Source: Ceriagrion tenellum (lineage: Eukaryota; Arthropoda; Insecta; Odonata; Coenagrionidae). Taken from it: 64,000 nt of DNA. The position numbers and the translations under genes were made by a program. The stretch is from NCBI GenBank assembly GCA_963169105.1, contig OY720633.1, positions 143,799,200-143,863,199 of the forward strand, written 5' to 3'. Positions 38,690 to 51,500 of this stretch are shown here, one piece after another (positions within the stretch are counted from its first letter, which is position 1; every line of letters starts with the position of its first letter). The notes beneath the pieces were generated by a model, which was given only the letters and a program-made list of their open reading frames with translations, was not told the DNA's origin and did not search any database.

Positions 38690-39470
38690 GATCTGGAGTA
38701 TCTGCCCCTACACCACGAGAGAGACCCGCCCTTCCCCAGACACCCCTACCCCAGGCTCCCATTATTCCCTTCACGCTCTGACCCTCCCGACCGACCCACC
38801 AGGCACTTCACTTGAACTATTAGACACTCCTTCTTTGGCCCTTCTTTTGCCGAGCCATTTGCTTCTTTCTTGCCCACCCTTGAACTCCTTCTCTTGTCCT
38901 TCCCTTCATTTGTCTCGCGCTCACTTTGTGGTACTCTTTGCCTCATTTTTCCTCTCTTCATACCCCGCTTTGGCTGTGTGTACCGCTCCTCTATAATCCA
39001 TATTTAATCCCGCCCTCCAGCATCCCGTAACCAACGTCTGCGTTCCCCATCCCCGCCCTTCCCGGAGAGTTTCTCCGCCAACTTTACTTCCCCGTTTAAC
39101 TTCCCCACTCCGTCTCCACTACTTGAGCTGTATCTTACCTCCTCTTCTTTCTTTTCCCTCATAATTTGCCGGATCGGGAGTCCCGCTCTCCCTCCCCACC
39201 CTCGACCTTCTCTCAACGCTCCGCCTTCTTTCTTTTTTTTTCCTCTTCTTTCAACCCTCCTCCATTCTGTGGCGCAATATCCTTCAACCAACCCTCCCTC
39301 GGGCCTCCGTACTTATCTCCTAAATCTCTGCGCCCCACACAAGCCTTCCGTCTTCTCTCCACGGACCAGACGCCACTCCACCTCTCCTGCGATTCCTGCC
39401 CTATGAAGAAGTCCTATCCGCAAAATGCGGTGAAAATGCTGTTTCGTTCTTCATTCTCTTTCGTTCGTTG
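38690..39470. other. Large CT-rich block
   Basis: Nearly 800 bases of pyrimidine-rich plus-strand sequence with many CpGs. The minus-strand translations are correspondingly Arg/Lys/Glu/Gly-rich (frames at 38746-38961 and 39004-39291), a composition effect. No domain is recognised. It lies next to the LINE relic and second CT block at 40251-41360. Confidence 0.6.
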
Positions 39471-40250
39471 AAAATTGAAAGATACCCTTTGATTATCTGG
39501 TTATTTCAATAGTGCCAGCTCTATGAGATTCAATATTCCGCAATATTAAGCCAATATCACATGAGCACAGTGACGTAAATGTATATGAAGAATTCGAAAA
39601 ATATCGCAATTTTAAAGTTTTTTTTTTGCAAAAACCTGGTATATGCCGCGTAATTTCGCAGGAAACAAAGTTTCATTGAGGTGATTGGTATTATGCATCT
39701 TAATTTTCGAATTTTTAAGTCGCTTGAAATAATTTGGGAGAAAAAAAATTCATGTCATAATGCAATAATCATTAATAATCTACTTCTAAATTGTATTTTT
39801 TGTTTTGACTCCAAATGGTTATCTGTGTGTACATTATCTGCAACCTGGGAATATCAGATTAGCAGTTAGGAGACACTATCTTTAGCAGGGTTATGGGTCT
39901 CCAGGGTGTGCATGGAATCCATAAGAGAGAGGCAAGGAACATCACCAACAGATCTAAGTGCCTAAGGAGTGAGACTAGGAAGCTTCAACCAAATCACCGA
40001 TCCGATGTCCAACTACTGTCATTACTAATGACTCTTAATCCTCACTTTCAATTGACCAGCAATGCTAATAGTGCAAAAATTCCACTGAGGAAGTCCAGTC
40101 TCCTTTTGCTGAACTCGAACTTTAATCATTCGATATCACCGAAGGCCTTAGCCAGTAAAGCTGTCGAGACGACCTTTTGCCATATGGATATGTCCTTTGC
40201 AATATCGAGGAATTTGGGACCTTCTTTGTGACTCTCTCCTCAGACAGGTT

Positions 40251-40760
40251 TTAATTGAACTGATCCCTCCAAGCTCGTTTATCCTGTGCTGCCTCCCTCA
40301 GTTCTTCGTAACCCCTTACATTAATAATATATGTCAACATATAATTTCTTCGTTTTCCTCTCCCTCTCTTTCCCTTGATCTTACCTACTAATATTATTTT
40401 CAGCAGGTTATTTCCTCAGTACATGTCCCATGCAGTTTACCTTCCTCTTTCTTATTGATCTTGAAATATTCCTTTTCTCATTCATTCTTGTCAGCGCATC
40501 CTCATTTCTCACATTATTCTCTGTTTTCATATTTTCGTTCTTTTCCATTGCCACACTTTAATGCCCTCTACATATTCCTCCTCTTTCCTCCTGACTGTCC
40601 ATGTTTCGGCTCCATATTGCACAACACTCCAAATAACATATTTAGCAAATCTTTTCCTTAAGCCTATGTTTATCGCTTTGGCTGAAAGTAGTTGGTTGAC
40701 TTTACTGAAGGCTGCCTTTCCCTGTGAAATTTTCTTATTTCCTCCGTACAGCTACCTAAC
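40251..40760 (-). pseudogene. LINE reverse-transcriptase ORF, C-terminal relic
   Basis: Reading the minus strand from about 40760, one sees CTEEIRKFHRE, then after a frame change AAFSKVNQLLSAKAINIGLR, KRFAKYVIWSVVQYGAETWT, then after further frame changes NVRNEDALTRMNEKRNISRS, KRKVNCMGHVLRK, GKRGRGKRR and YEELREAAQDKRAWRDQFN, with a stop at 40251-40253. The order RKR..K..WSV..YGAETWT, VRNE, H.LR, RGR.RR, LREAAQDR..W is the well-known C-terminus of a large group of arthropod non-LTR retrotransposons. At least two frameshifts and several stops show it is dead. The RT catalytic core and endonuclease are missing. Adjacent long plus-strand frames at 40455-40890 are antisense shadows of this relic. 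Confidence 0.85.
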
Positions 40761-40949
40761 ATGGACAACTTATTTATTTTCAGTGGAATTTTTGCACTCA
40801 CATGCACTTATGGGTGACTCTGTGAGAGATATTACCGTGGCTAGTTCCAGTATCCTCCAAATTTGTTACGCTGTTACTGAATGTATTTGAGGTAAAGGAA
40901 ATAGACATAATTGAATTTTTCGTTTGTTTTAGAATCCATATTCCCGAAG

Positions 40950-41360
40950 GAGACTTGTAGACACGAATCATCCGGAGTCATCTTGAGCAAGGCTCGAGGA
41001 TATTCGCTCTCATTCCTCCTCTCCCATTTATATGCGTATTCCTGCCCTCGGTCCCGCTCTCTCATTTCTTCATCTATCTCTCGTCATTTGTCCGCACCCC
41101 CAGTCTCCCAGTCTTCCCGGCGTGTGTCCCTAAACCCCCTTACTCTCACATACGCCCCTCATCCCCCTGGGGATCAAGCCATATGCCCGTCTAACCGTGT
41201 ACTTATGTCTGACTCTTTTCATCATCCTCGTAAGGGTTTCCCGGAAAATCGAAGTCTCATCGGATGCGGAACGGCCCTAAAAATTGTGTCCTCATTTTCC
41301 TCCCAGGCTGTCATCACGGAATGGAAGGGGGTGGAGTGGTGGGTGAAAAAGTAAATAATC
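40950..41360. other. CT-rich block with a 147-codon open frame
   Basis: The plus-strand frame 40911-41354 is Ser/Pro/Leu/Arg-rich and continues through pyrimidine-rich sequence. No domain, signal peptide or exon structure supports it. I regard it as a composition effect like the other CT-rich blocks. Confidence 0.5.
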
Positions 41361-44300
41361 TCACGGCCTCGTGAGCCGCTATCAGTGGTTTTTTCTAAAT
41401 TTTGGCTGGATAGGTTTTTGACTAAAACTTCGAAAACGTTATTACTCCGTCAAGGTCTTATAGTATAACATTATTATGGGTGATGGAAGTGGAAAACACG
41501 TCCGTTGAAGTCTATATCATTCGAAATATTGGGATAACCGAATTTGTACCATCTTACAAGATAGCGAACCTTAGTTTAAGCGGTGGAACAAGTATAAATA
41601 AATTATATAATTATATATTGATAATATATATTGTTGCTGAAAGTATTAGAATCAGATCCATACAGACCGTACAAATTCTCTGGCTTATCATCGATAAAAG
41701 CTTTGAATTTTTATCTGGAGTAGCTCCCTTTTTTGGTTTTCTGCCTGCAGCAAATTTAATAAGGAATGAGAAATAATTTTCCACTTTGATCCTCTTGCGA
41801 GACTTAATCTGTCATGAACAGGGATCGTGAAATCTTTCATCATGCCCTGTGAGAAATAATACGCTCCAATCACCATCTTTCACTAAATGAAAACTCTGAA
41901 CGAACTACAGGGTCATGCAAATATTTACCCTTAGTTCACCGTTTCATTACTGATTTGCCCTAGAATTATTTGTAGCCTAATCGGATCGGATATAATCGGG
42001 TGTGCCGTGAAGTTTGAATAGGGCTTAACTTCTATGGCGACAAAGTTACATGCAATTCCTAAATATTGTTACCAGTTCAGGTGGTGTATTCGATTCAATA
42101 TCTACCCGTTTTCAAAGATTTGAAGGAGTTTGCTTAACACTCACCTAATGCAAGCTCGGTTGCTCCACATTACTGGTGAGGTAAAAATAACTACATTTAA
42201 AAAAATTAAATTTCAATAGTATTGGGCCAAGGGTTTTTCCCCGCATACCATTTACATGGATTTCATGAGCTAATCAAAACCTTGTTTTTTTCTAAACACA
42301 TTATAGTTTAACTATTTTTTTATTCATTGTTCAATCTATTCTCTATAATCTCCCTTGCACTGATGGTGCAATTCCATTTTTAGATGTATTTTAAGAAAAC
42401 CTACAATTTTAAATTAACGAGGAGACCATTTTCCATAATCCATGGAAAAGTTCAAACTCGTGGTTAAAGTCATAAGCAGAGTTTAAGAGGCCACTCCAGA
42501 TTTTCTGGGCTGATTTTGCAGTTAAAAATTCCAGAATTTATCCATATATCTTTGCATACGACTAATGCCAAAATTAAAAAAAGATCTTGAGGATAATAAA
42601 TGATACATTAATTAGTTGATTTGGAATCACTTTATCAATGAATAATAATGGGCTATGTCGACGAGGAGCTTTTTTCATTTTATCGATTTTCTACATTTCA
42701 TGATCAAAATGTGTTTGTTTACAGCTTATTATTAGAAGTAGAAGTTTCACTGTATATTTCTGCTTAGCCATAATTTGCACCACTTTTCCAAAAGTTGACA
42801 GTATTTCAATTTTAGCCCAAGTTAGATGGCATAGAATGAATGTTACATTTTTAGAGCTAAATTAAAACTTTACTCTACATTTTGTGATCAGAATATTTTA
42901 CGCTTATTTAAGGTTTACATTTTTATAGAATCGATTCAAAAATTACTAATAATGGACAATAATATGACTTTCAATTCAAATTTCATCAAACAGTGTTATA
43001 CTTTTATCTTTGCTTAATAACTCCTTCGTCATCTAGTAACGGCATTTAAAATCATATCATTTCTTCTCCGAGTCCGATGTACTAACCTCATTTAAAATTC
43101 ATTGTTACTCTCTAATGAGTAACAAATGCGGCGCCAATATCCTGGTGGAGGAGCAATTGTTTCCTCACCCTTCCCTTTGTGAAATCGCATGGAGTTTAAA
43201 TACGAGATTTCTTCAAGATCGAGCAGACCTTATTTGGTTTCTTTCATCATTGCTTAGCTATTTATTGCTAAAAATATGTGGTCAGTTTTGTTGTTACCGA
43301 AGACATTATCAACAGTCATTTCCAGGAAAAAAACTGTAAACTGTTCCTTTGAACTGATTTATTTTTATATTTTTCATGTGCAGCTGACATTTATTTTCGT
43401 ACGCTGTTCTATTGTTAGTTAATATTTACTAGTATTAAGTGATAATATTGAGATAATTGCTTCCAAAATTAAAAACTCTACTTCGATGGCAAAGAATCAG
43501 ATCACTGATATAGACTAGCTATGATGATTTACCTTAATCAACGGTTATGTTCGTCTATGGAAGTGTTACATAATCTGTAATGTTTCATGGTGAATTCAAA
43601 AATATTTTAAAATAATTGTTTAATTGATGAAAATAAATGTTGTATGAAATAGTGATGAGAAATAATTCAAATTTGAAGAAACACATTGAAAGAAGACATC
43701 CATGGGCTCGTCCCAAATTCAAAGAGGTTGTCCTAATCGTCCTTTTGCACGTGATTAGCGGTGGTGGACAGTTAATTGCGAAACGATCTTAACCGTCGAA
43801 GTACATGCAAGCAGGAGGTTATTCTACTACAAACTTAGTTGTGGTGGGCAAACTGCCCCCTTAGAGTTATTCTACATCTTTTAGCGAAGTAGCTCGTCAG
43901 CATACGTAGTCAGTCGGAAACGCAATCCGTTTGGAACCGTTTTGTTAAACTGAAGGTTTTTGAAGGATTAAGAAATATTTATTAGCCAACCTGAGGAATT
44001 TTTATCTCGCCCATGGCTAGGAAAGTTGAACTGGGATGGAATACTTTTAGGCTTCCAAATAAATTATTGCCTTCAATCCGGAGAACTTCACTTATCAATA
44101 CACCAGAGTAAGAATTTCATTGTAGAAATAGTATGCAAGACACCCTAAAGGAAACTTTAAGTAAAACATACAATCGCGACGGTTCCTTTGTATTTTACCA
44201 CCATCTCCCATAGTGTTTTTAGCGGTATCATTTTGTCAAATAGGTAATGAAGTTGATAGATATACAAGTGTGATGAGGAGGGAAGGAGCTTTGTGGAATT

Positions 44301-44894
44301 AAAATATTTTTTAGAAGAAAGAACTCTTAGTATTATGCAAACCAATTGTTTATGCACACTTTAATGTTACTGTTACTCACATCATCATCTGAGTAACATA
44401 ATGCAAACCAATATACATGGCGTGTAAATTATTGAAGAGTGTGGGGGTGTTAGGAATAGAAACTAGCCTGCTGTTATCAAATAATCATTGTGTGGGGATA
44501 TTCCTAGTGCTCGTTCTATATAAACATGTCAAAATTACCTAAACGTCCTCCTTCCCGTTAATATGCAATGCTTCTACTCCCATTCCAAAGATTTACATTT
44601 TCTCTCCCCTGTACATCATCTCCTGTAATTTAGATACTTCATTTATTGGTGCATATGTGGTAACTCTAGTGATCATTTTTAAACAGCCAGACGATCAATG
44701 TAATAACATTAATTAGAATATTTCCATCTGTACTCTCTTCGATAACAGATAATAATTAAGTATGCTAAGTTTACGCGATCCATGAATCCTATTACTACAG
44801 GGAAGTGTTTAGTATCTATAATCATAAAATTGAATAGTTTCGAAGAGCGTTTTAATAATATGTCTACCTGGGTAAGAAAAGGATTTCGGAGGTT
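41361..44894. other. Stretch without recognised features
   Basis: AT-rich, no supported gene. Near 44371 there is a short hairpin (GTTACTCA and TGAGTAAC around 10 bases). The phrase ATGCAAACCAA occurs twice, at about 44335 and 44402. Confidence 0.55.
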
Positions 44895-45939
44895 CTAACA
44901 AACATTTTTATTTTTCAATATAGTCTTCTTGGAGTTCGATTGACAGAACTCTTGGATGTAGTTGGTTATGCCATTGAAAAAAAACTCTTTTTGTTCGTCT
45001 TCATCTTATGAGAAACTCTGTCCTCCGAGAAATTTCTTCAAATGTCGGAAGAGGAAATAATCAGAGGGAGCTGAACCTTAGGGTGGATTGGTAGGCTATT
45101 GGAACCCTGAGTCATGGATGACCACTTTTGCTTTCGATGACATGTGCACCAGCGCAATGTCCAGCAGGAACTTCTCACTTTAAGAGAGATTTTCTTGCCA
45201 TTTCTCCTGGATGGACTCGCGCACAGTAGTCATACTGTTGGTGTATCTTTCTCTTGTAATATTCGTCTTGTGTGGCACTAATTCCATCCATAAAAGTTCT
45301 TCCTCATACCAGAAAATAGCTTCCAGAACAAGGCTGGCAGATTAGAATGCCTTCATTGGCTCTAACGGCGTCTTGTGCTTCCTCTGCATTGACTCCATCT
45401 TAGAACTACGATTGCAATGATAGACCAGCCTCTCATCTCCTGTCGCTAAGCGATGAAAAAAAGGTTCCGGGATCTCATCAAGCTACTCCAAGTTCTCTTG
45501 GCACGTCTGACATTGGGCGCCTTTCGGAAATGGTGTCATTATTCGCGGAACCCATCTTACTCTGCTTATAGTCATGTCATAATGCTTATGAATGATGGTC
45601 GAAACTATACCCACTGGAATGCAAACATCTTCTGATGCATTAGATATTCGTTTTTCGGCCAAAAATAATATTCTAAATTTTTTTCGCTATTCTGGGGTCA
45701 TTGCTGTAACAGGTTGGCCTGTGTGAGGGTCATTTTATAAGGGACCTATGACCCATTTAAATTGATTGTTCAAAAAGTTTTGATTTATATTCTGAAGGAA
45801 AATAGTCCCCAAGTCCTGCACACATGGGTTCACAGGTATTTTTTGTTCGATTTCCCCCTCTAGTGAGGAATTTTATCAGTATTGTGGAATTCCTTGGAAT
45901 CCTCAGACACTGTTGCCTTTGACAAAATATTGTTTCCAA
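44895..45939 (-). pseudogene. Mariner-family transposase, degenerate
   Basis: One minus-strand phase can be followed from about 45770 down to a stop at 44895-44897. It gives GQPVTAMTPE, then the second helix-turn-helix region with STIIHKHYDM and RVRWVPRIMTP, then QENLE, then the first catalytic segment LATGDERLVYHCN (Asp codon 45435-45437). It continues with KMESMQRKHKTPLEP, LDIALVHMSSKAK (second Asp, 45159-45161) and SAPSDYFLFRHLKKFLGGQS (third Asp, 45060-45062). Upstream, after a frame change, 45757-45939 reads ILIKFLTRGGNRTKN and SKLFEQ, which fits the N-terminal domain. All three acidic residues of the mariner D,D,34D triad survive, but the second and third are 33 codons apart instead of 35, so two codons are lost. 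In-frame stops lie at 45735, 45687, 45483, 45342, 45180, 45096, 45078 and 45006. Terminal inverted repeats were not found. It cannot make active transposase. Confidence 0.9.
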
Positions 45940-48236
45940 TGCTCCCTAGGCACCGAGTTGCTACTGTTTACGCGTGGCCTTGAGACGTGTCCCAACATGC
46001 ATGCGCTTCTTCCAATACGGTAAGTTTGTCACTTGAACCTGAGATTGAATGCTTCTCGTATTATCGGAGAGCTTGGAATTTTTACATAGCTAAAGAGCTT
46101 GTTCTTTTGGAAGAGGAATGCGCATTTGATAGCCATTTAGTGCATCTTTCCACAAAAATCTGACTACTGTAGCGTCAAGCTCCTGTCTTAAAAATACCAT
46201 ATTTTACGTTTAATTCGCCAATTTCATAATATCATCTCTATTTTTGTATTTTCCACGATTTTATCCCTTGACGATTGTATCTTTTATCCATTTTATTTAG
46301 GAACATGGAATCGGCCGTATTAAATAATCCTCGAATCTGTTCATCGCTCCTTTTCATTTTTTCCAAACTCTCGAAATTCATTTTAAGGATGCTTGGCACG
46401 CTCTATGCTAATGTTATTATTGATCTTTTCTTTAGTATTCTCAATATTTTGTTACCACCCTCAACGTAACTTTTCCTGTACAAAATCTTTTCCATTGATT
46501 ACTCTACGCTCATTTTCTTCTTAAAATTATTTCCCATAGCTTCTAAATGTGAGAAATGCGTATATAATTCAATTTGAGCAAACGTATTCACTGTGGCAGA
46601 AATTCTGAGTACCTTCCACCTTTTTCTCCTTCAGATATTTTAGTAGCTATTTCCAAATCACAACGCTACCAAAACGAAAAATGGACGATGAGTTGACCTT
46701 GCCTCCAAAAATATCACCGACTTCCCGTAAAAAGTCACTTTAAATATGTAGTAGAGCTTTTATCCTGCCTTTCAAAGACGATAATTTTAAAATATTAAGC
46801 TTTTCATTTTACCCTTTTCCGGTATTCAAAAACCTTTTTGTTGTTATGAAGTTATCTATGAAGAGCTCGCGAGAGTAAGCGCATTTTTCGGAAATATCCT
46901 CTCAGGCTTGACACTTTTTCGCCTAATCAGGCCGTGAACCACGGTTAATAATGGATCCCTCTTTCATCATCCTCCTTGCCTATAATGATTATTAATTCTC
47001 TCATTCGTAATTTCTATTCCTTATTCTTTTAAGTTAAAATCTCCAATAGATTCCATTGAGATACTCATAAATTTTCTCAATCTAAACAAAATAGTCTTAC
47101 TTCTTCCAATGGCGTTTATTTATAACAAACTCAGTGCAAAGCAGCCTTTCTTTAGTCATTAAAAATATTTTCTGCAATCTCATTCCAAATTTGAAAATGA
47201 AATATCGTCTTCTATGGGTCACTATTCATTATGGCATATAGTCACTTATACATTATTAATGAATTCTTGTTTGTCATTCAGTTATTCAACAACTAAAGAA
47301 AAACTCAAAATCTGGGAAAAATAAAACGCGTAAGCCTTATTATATAATGCTAATTTCGATATTTTGATGTGGTTTCTACGTATAAAATAAATAAGGCAGC
47401 TTTGATATTTTGCCATACGGTTTAAAGGTTGGTGTTTCCCTCCTAATGTGCTTCAGACTACTCTAAATAATTTTTATTTAAAATTAAATTTGCTAATGAA
47501 TACTTCACGTATCCACGTTGAAAATTGTTAAAAATTGCTTGAAATACATTCAATATTAATTGGAATTAACACAACAACGGCAAAATACGTTTTATTCAGC
47601 AAACTTAAATTGTTATGAATTATTTGCTTATATTTTGCTGTTTACTCAATTAAACAAATTTGTACTACACGTGTTACAGGGAGTACACAGTCAAATAAGG
47701 CAAAATTACTGAAAATAACTTCCTCTGCGTGTATGTGTATTTCCAGTCCTGAGGTGTGGTAAGGAAACAGAAAAATATTGCTAGTGAATGGGAAAATGGA
47801 GGGGGGAGAAAGGCTGTATAGAGTTCAAGATAGGTAATTGGGTACTCCGTTCATCGTCCTCAAAAAAGAGAACGCCATTCAGTAGAAAGATGGGAATGCA
47901 AGCGGAGATGAAGTGGCCAAATGTTTTGATTGTAGAAGTCGTGCAAAGTCTAACTTTGACGATTTCAGGTCACAATGTGGTACGGTCCAACATTGGGTAG
48001 TGGCAGGCAAAATCAATGCTATTGAACAAATTTGTTTTCTTCCTTCTGCTCTTAACGATTTCCCCACTTTCCATCACGTCTAGGCTACGTTCTTTATTTA
48101 ATTATTTATTTATGTTGTCACGAGGTTTGCCCATTTCACTAGAAAAAATACATTTATCATCATATGTTTTCATTTACTACCACTCTTAAGGCTTTCAATT
48201 ATAACTTACGTTTACCTAATCATCACCATTGGTCGT
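45940..48236. other. Stretch without recognised features
   Basis: No supported gene. The 64-codon frame at 46275-46469 has no known domain. Part of this interval may be the unrecognised 5' flank of the mariner copy. Confidence 0.5.
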
Positions 48237-48545
48237 TCAATCCTGAGATTGTTTGACTGCAGCCCTTTGCCCTTTCCTATCTAATGTTAGTTCCCTTAAC
48301 TTCGGGTATATCTTCCTCTATACTTTTATCTATATCTTGGCCATGTAGTTATATCTGAATTTTCCTCTGGGGACTTTTCCCTCCATTTTACCTTCAATTA
48401 TGTTCTTCACATTTCCATTATTTCTCAGCGTGTGCCCAACCCATCTGGTACTTCTTTTCTCTATGGTGCTCCATATTGACCTCTCCTCTTACACTCTTCT
48501 AACCACTTCATTGTTTCTTATTTTGTACATCCATTTTCACTTCAG
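48237..48545 (-). pseudogene. LINE reverse-transcriptase ORF, C-terminal relic (second copy type)
   Basis: The minus strand reads RNNEVVRRV, a stop, EERSIWSTIEKRSTRWVGHT, LRNNGNVKNIIEGKMEGKVP, RGKFRYNYMAK, then after a frame change KLRELTLDRKGQRAAVKQSQ followed by D and a stop at 48237-48239. The order RNEEVLRRV, EER.L..TI.KR...W.GH.LR, IEGK..GK..RG, Y and LRELA.DR..WRAAVNQSQD matches the end of a common arthropod LINE reverse-transcriptase protein. One internal stop and at least one frameshift are visible. Nothing recognisable of the RT core precedes it, so it is a 5'-truncated, decayed copy. It lies in the same orientation as the relic at 40251-40760 but is more similar to the usual consensus. 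Confidence 0.85.
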
Positions 48546-51500
48546 CATGTATATGCATATAGAGTGGCATAAAATATCGATAACTCGTTTGAATTTATTT
48601 AGGCAATAATTCAAACAATTGGATTAACCAAAAGATTTAACCAACTCAAACAGATACTTTTCCTTCAGTGTCACAGTTTATTTCGCACTCTCTTGATTTA
48701 ATTATGGGATCAAACAGCATTGTCTTTAAAAAAATCTCTTTCTAGCGAGGAGGGGAAATAAATTCCCCCCGTCATATGTTTTAGTATTTTCTCCAGCAGT
48801 GGTTTCGGCTGCATGGTGGGAAATTTTGCCTTAGTAAGGAAACATTGTCAATTTTATTTTGGCCTGGGTCATTTCTTAGGTGCAATTTTATCAGCTGGAT
48901 TGGGCTTACAGCCATTAGCTTTTGCTGTCAAATGACTGATAATAATTATGCTGATAATTATTATTATCGAAATCATCTTTTATAATTGGAATGATGATAA
49001 GGTTCGACAAACCTTATGGTTCAACACCGCGGTTTAGTCGGACCACGGGTTTCAGGAGTCAGATGGTAAGAAATGTTCCGTGAACGTATTAGCAATTTCG
49101 AATATTGTGAATTTACATTTATTACTGAAGGTATAGGTTTTTGTTGCGATGAAAATTTGAATTTTTAAGATATAAGTATCACCTGACACTTTTGATTTCA
49201 TTTGGCAGTTTCTGTTTACTGTTTGAGTTAATTTTAGCGGCGTGACTAAATTTTGTAGATGGCAAGGACTCTCCTTTCAAGGGCTATTCTTCTAAATTTT
49301 GAGTATTTACGGACTAGCTTTAAGTAGTCTGCTACGATACACCCGCTAGTATCTATTGAAATATTATCCTTCTATATACGACATCGAATTAAATGTTGAT
49401 CAGACTGAGAGGTTTTTGTAGTGCATTTATCCAAATCCTATTTTACTTAAACTAATAAATGTTACTAGATTACGTTTTTATTTCCATTGAGTCACAAATT
49501 TGAACTTCATTTCAAAATAGAAATCTAATTTTACGACACAAAATAGGGGGCTTATATATCAATGAATTAAATTTTGTTTAAATTTTCATTTAAAGCCTTA
49601 CTAAATGTCATACTTTTTATCTTATCTTAGAGAGGAATGGTAAAAATTTTTAATATTTTAATAATTGAATGGTGAGTATAAAATAAATAAATGTTTATTT
49701 TGTTTGATTTATGCATCTCTGGTGGCCATTTACTCGTTTGACAATACCTTCGGACAATAATATTTTGTTTGAACATGTGATGAAAGCCACCTTCCGTTTC
49801 AAACCCTATGGTACATGTTTTTTGTGTGAAATCCCTGCAAGAAGGGACAGTTTAATGCATGATTCACTTTTGATGTGTCAACTAGTGGAGTAGCTTTCAT
49901 GAATAACGTAAAAAGGATGAGAGCTAGAACCACAGTTATGATGAAAGCATAGTGAAAAAAAGTTTCTTTGTCCAGAGATTCGATGAACCAGCATTTTTTT
50001 AATGCCTGCAGTGTAGGGGCTCCACGACTACTCTTTAATAGCTTAATGACAGACTCTTATCATTAAATTGCTCTCCCACCGACCCGTCTTCCTTCTCTCC
50101 CTCTCGCGATAAGCACCTCTTACGTTCTTCGTGGGATTCAAGAAAAGAATAAAACATCGCTATCCATTTAACCAGCCTCTTACCAAGCTCTTTTATCAAT
50201 TTTACTTGCTTCTTTTACTAAGCCTTTATATTTCAGTATGATTGGCGCTAATATCTCCATCAAGGACATTTGTAAATTAATGAATTAATTTTTCTCTTCT
50301 CTCTGTAGTAAGTCAAAGTCTTTCATTAATACGACAATTAGACCTTAGCAATATTATGGCTAATGACTGAAAATATATGTACTGATTTCTGACGATATAA
50401 AAGCTCTTTTTCTATGCTAATGTGATGTTTTACAAAATATTCTCAAAGTTTTGACTTTAACCCGCCGCTAGATCGCTGGTTTATTTCTTTATTTGTTTAG
50501 TTTTTGTTTAATTTATTACTTATATGTACATTGTACACATTCCGAGTTTATTATCTTTTTTCATGAACTCAGTGTTTTTCATGCGTAGGTAGACGTATTT
50601 AAAAGGTAATCATGGAAACAGTTGAAATATTATCAGAGCACCTAAGAATAAAAAACTCTGCTGATATTATTCCCTGTCTTTTATCTTTCCTTTTTTGCAA
50701 TATTAACAGTAATTAAATTGTACAGTTCAACTGAGTTTTAGTTTTGATATCGTTTCAAAGTTAATTAAATGTAATTAAAGAAAGAAAATTTAACGTGTAT
50801 TTTTGCCCAAAATGGCAGCCAATCGGCGTCTTCTCCGTTCACCAAAGAGAGCATGAGTACTATTGATGTGGTGGGTGAAAGAGGGATTACAAAGGAGATG
50901 AACAATATACCAGGTACATATTCACAAGAGTACTAACACCTACGCTGGGCTAAGTTCCGGGAAAATTGTCCTTTGCCTAGTGCTTATCGATCATCGTTGT
51001 CCTAGGAGTTAGAAAATTGAACATACTGAAACACCAAAGGGACGTCACATCCATCTTCCGATAGCTAGGCTCGTGTCATTTAGGATGATGGTTCAGTCTC
51101 TCCCATTACTTAAGCTTTGGTGCACACAAACTTGCCCTTGCTTTTCTGAAATCCATGATGAATCCTGAGATGACATGCGATCCCCGTCCTCTGCAAGGGA
51201 TGATGATGCCCATGCGTTTCGGTGTTGGTTATTTATGTTTATTTCGACGTTCTTTCTATGCACGAAGCACATAACTGAGAATTAAGTAATTTATCAGGAA
51301 AATAAATTTAAAGAGCAAAGTTACATAAGAACGTTAATATAGCCAAATAGAACGGCGCTTTATGTAGATGTGACGTATGGGTGTAAAAGAAGCATGCTAA
51401 CTGATCAGCTTAGGATAGTTATATTGGATAGCTTAATGTTAAGAGTGAAGGAAAGAAAGAAGATGAAAATAGGAATGAAAGATAGGAGTTTCAAAAATAT

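Noticed and set aside
39893..39990. Similarity of AACAGATCTAAGTGCCTAAG to the sequence after the LINE tail near 61600
   Set aside because: The resemblance covers only about 24 bases with several mismatches, too little to call a shared element.
40455..40890. Overlapping plus-strand frames of 68 and 109 codons
   Set aside because: They are antisense to a clear LINE C-terminal relic on the minus strand.
40911..41354. 147-codon plus-strand open frame
   Set aside because: Lies in a pyrimidine-rich block where stop codons are depleted; the protein is low-complexity Ser/Pro/Leu/Arg with no domain.
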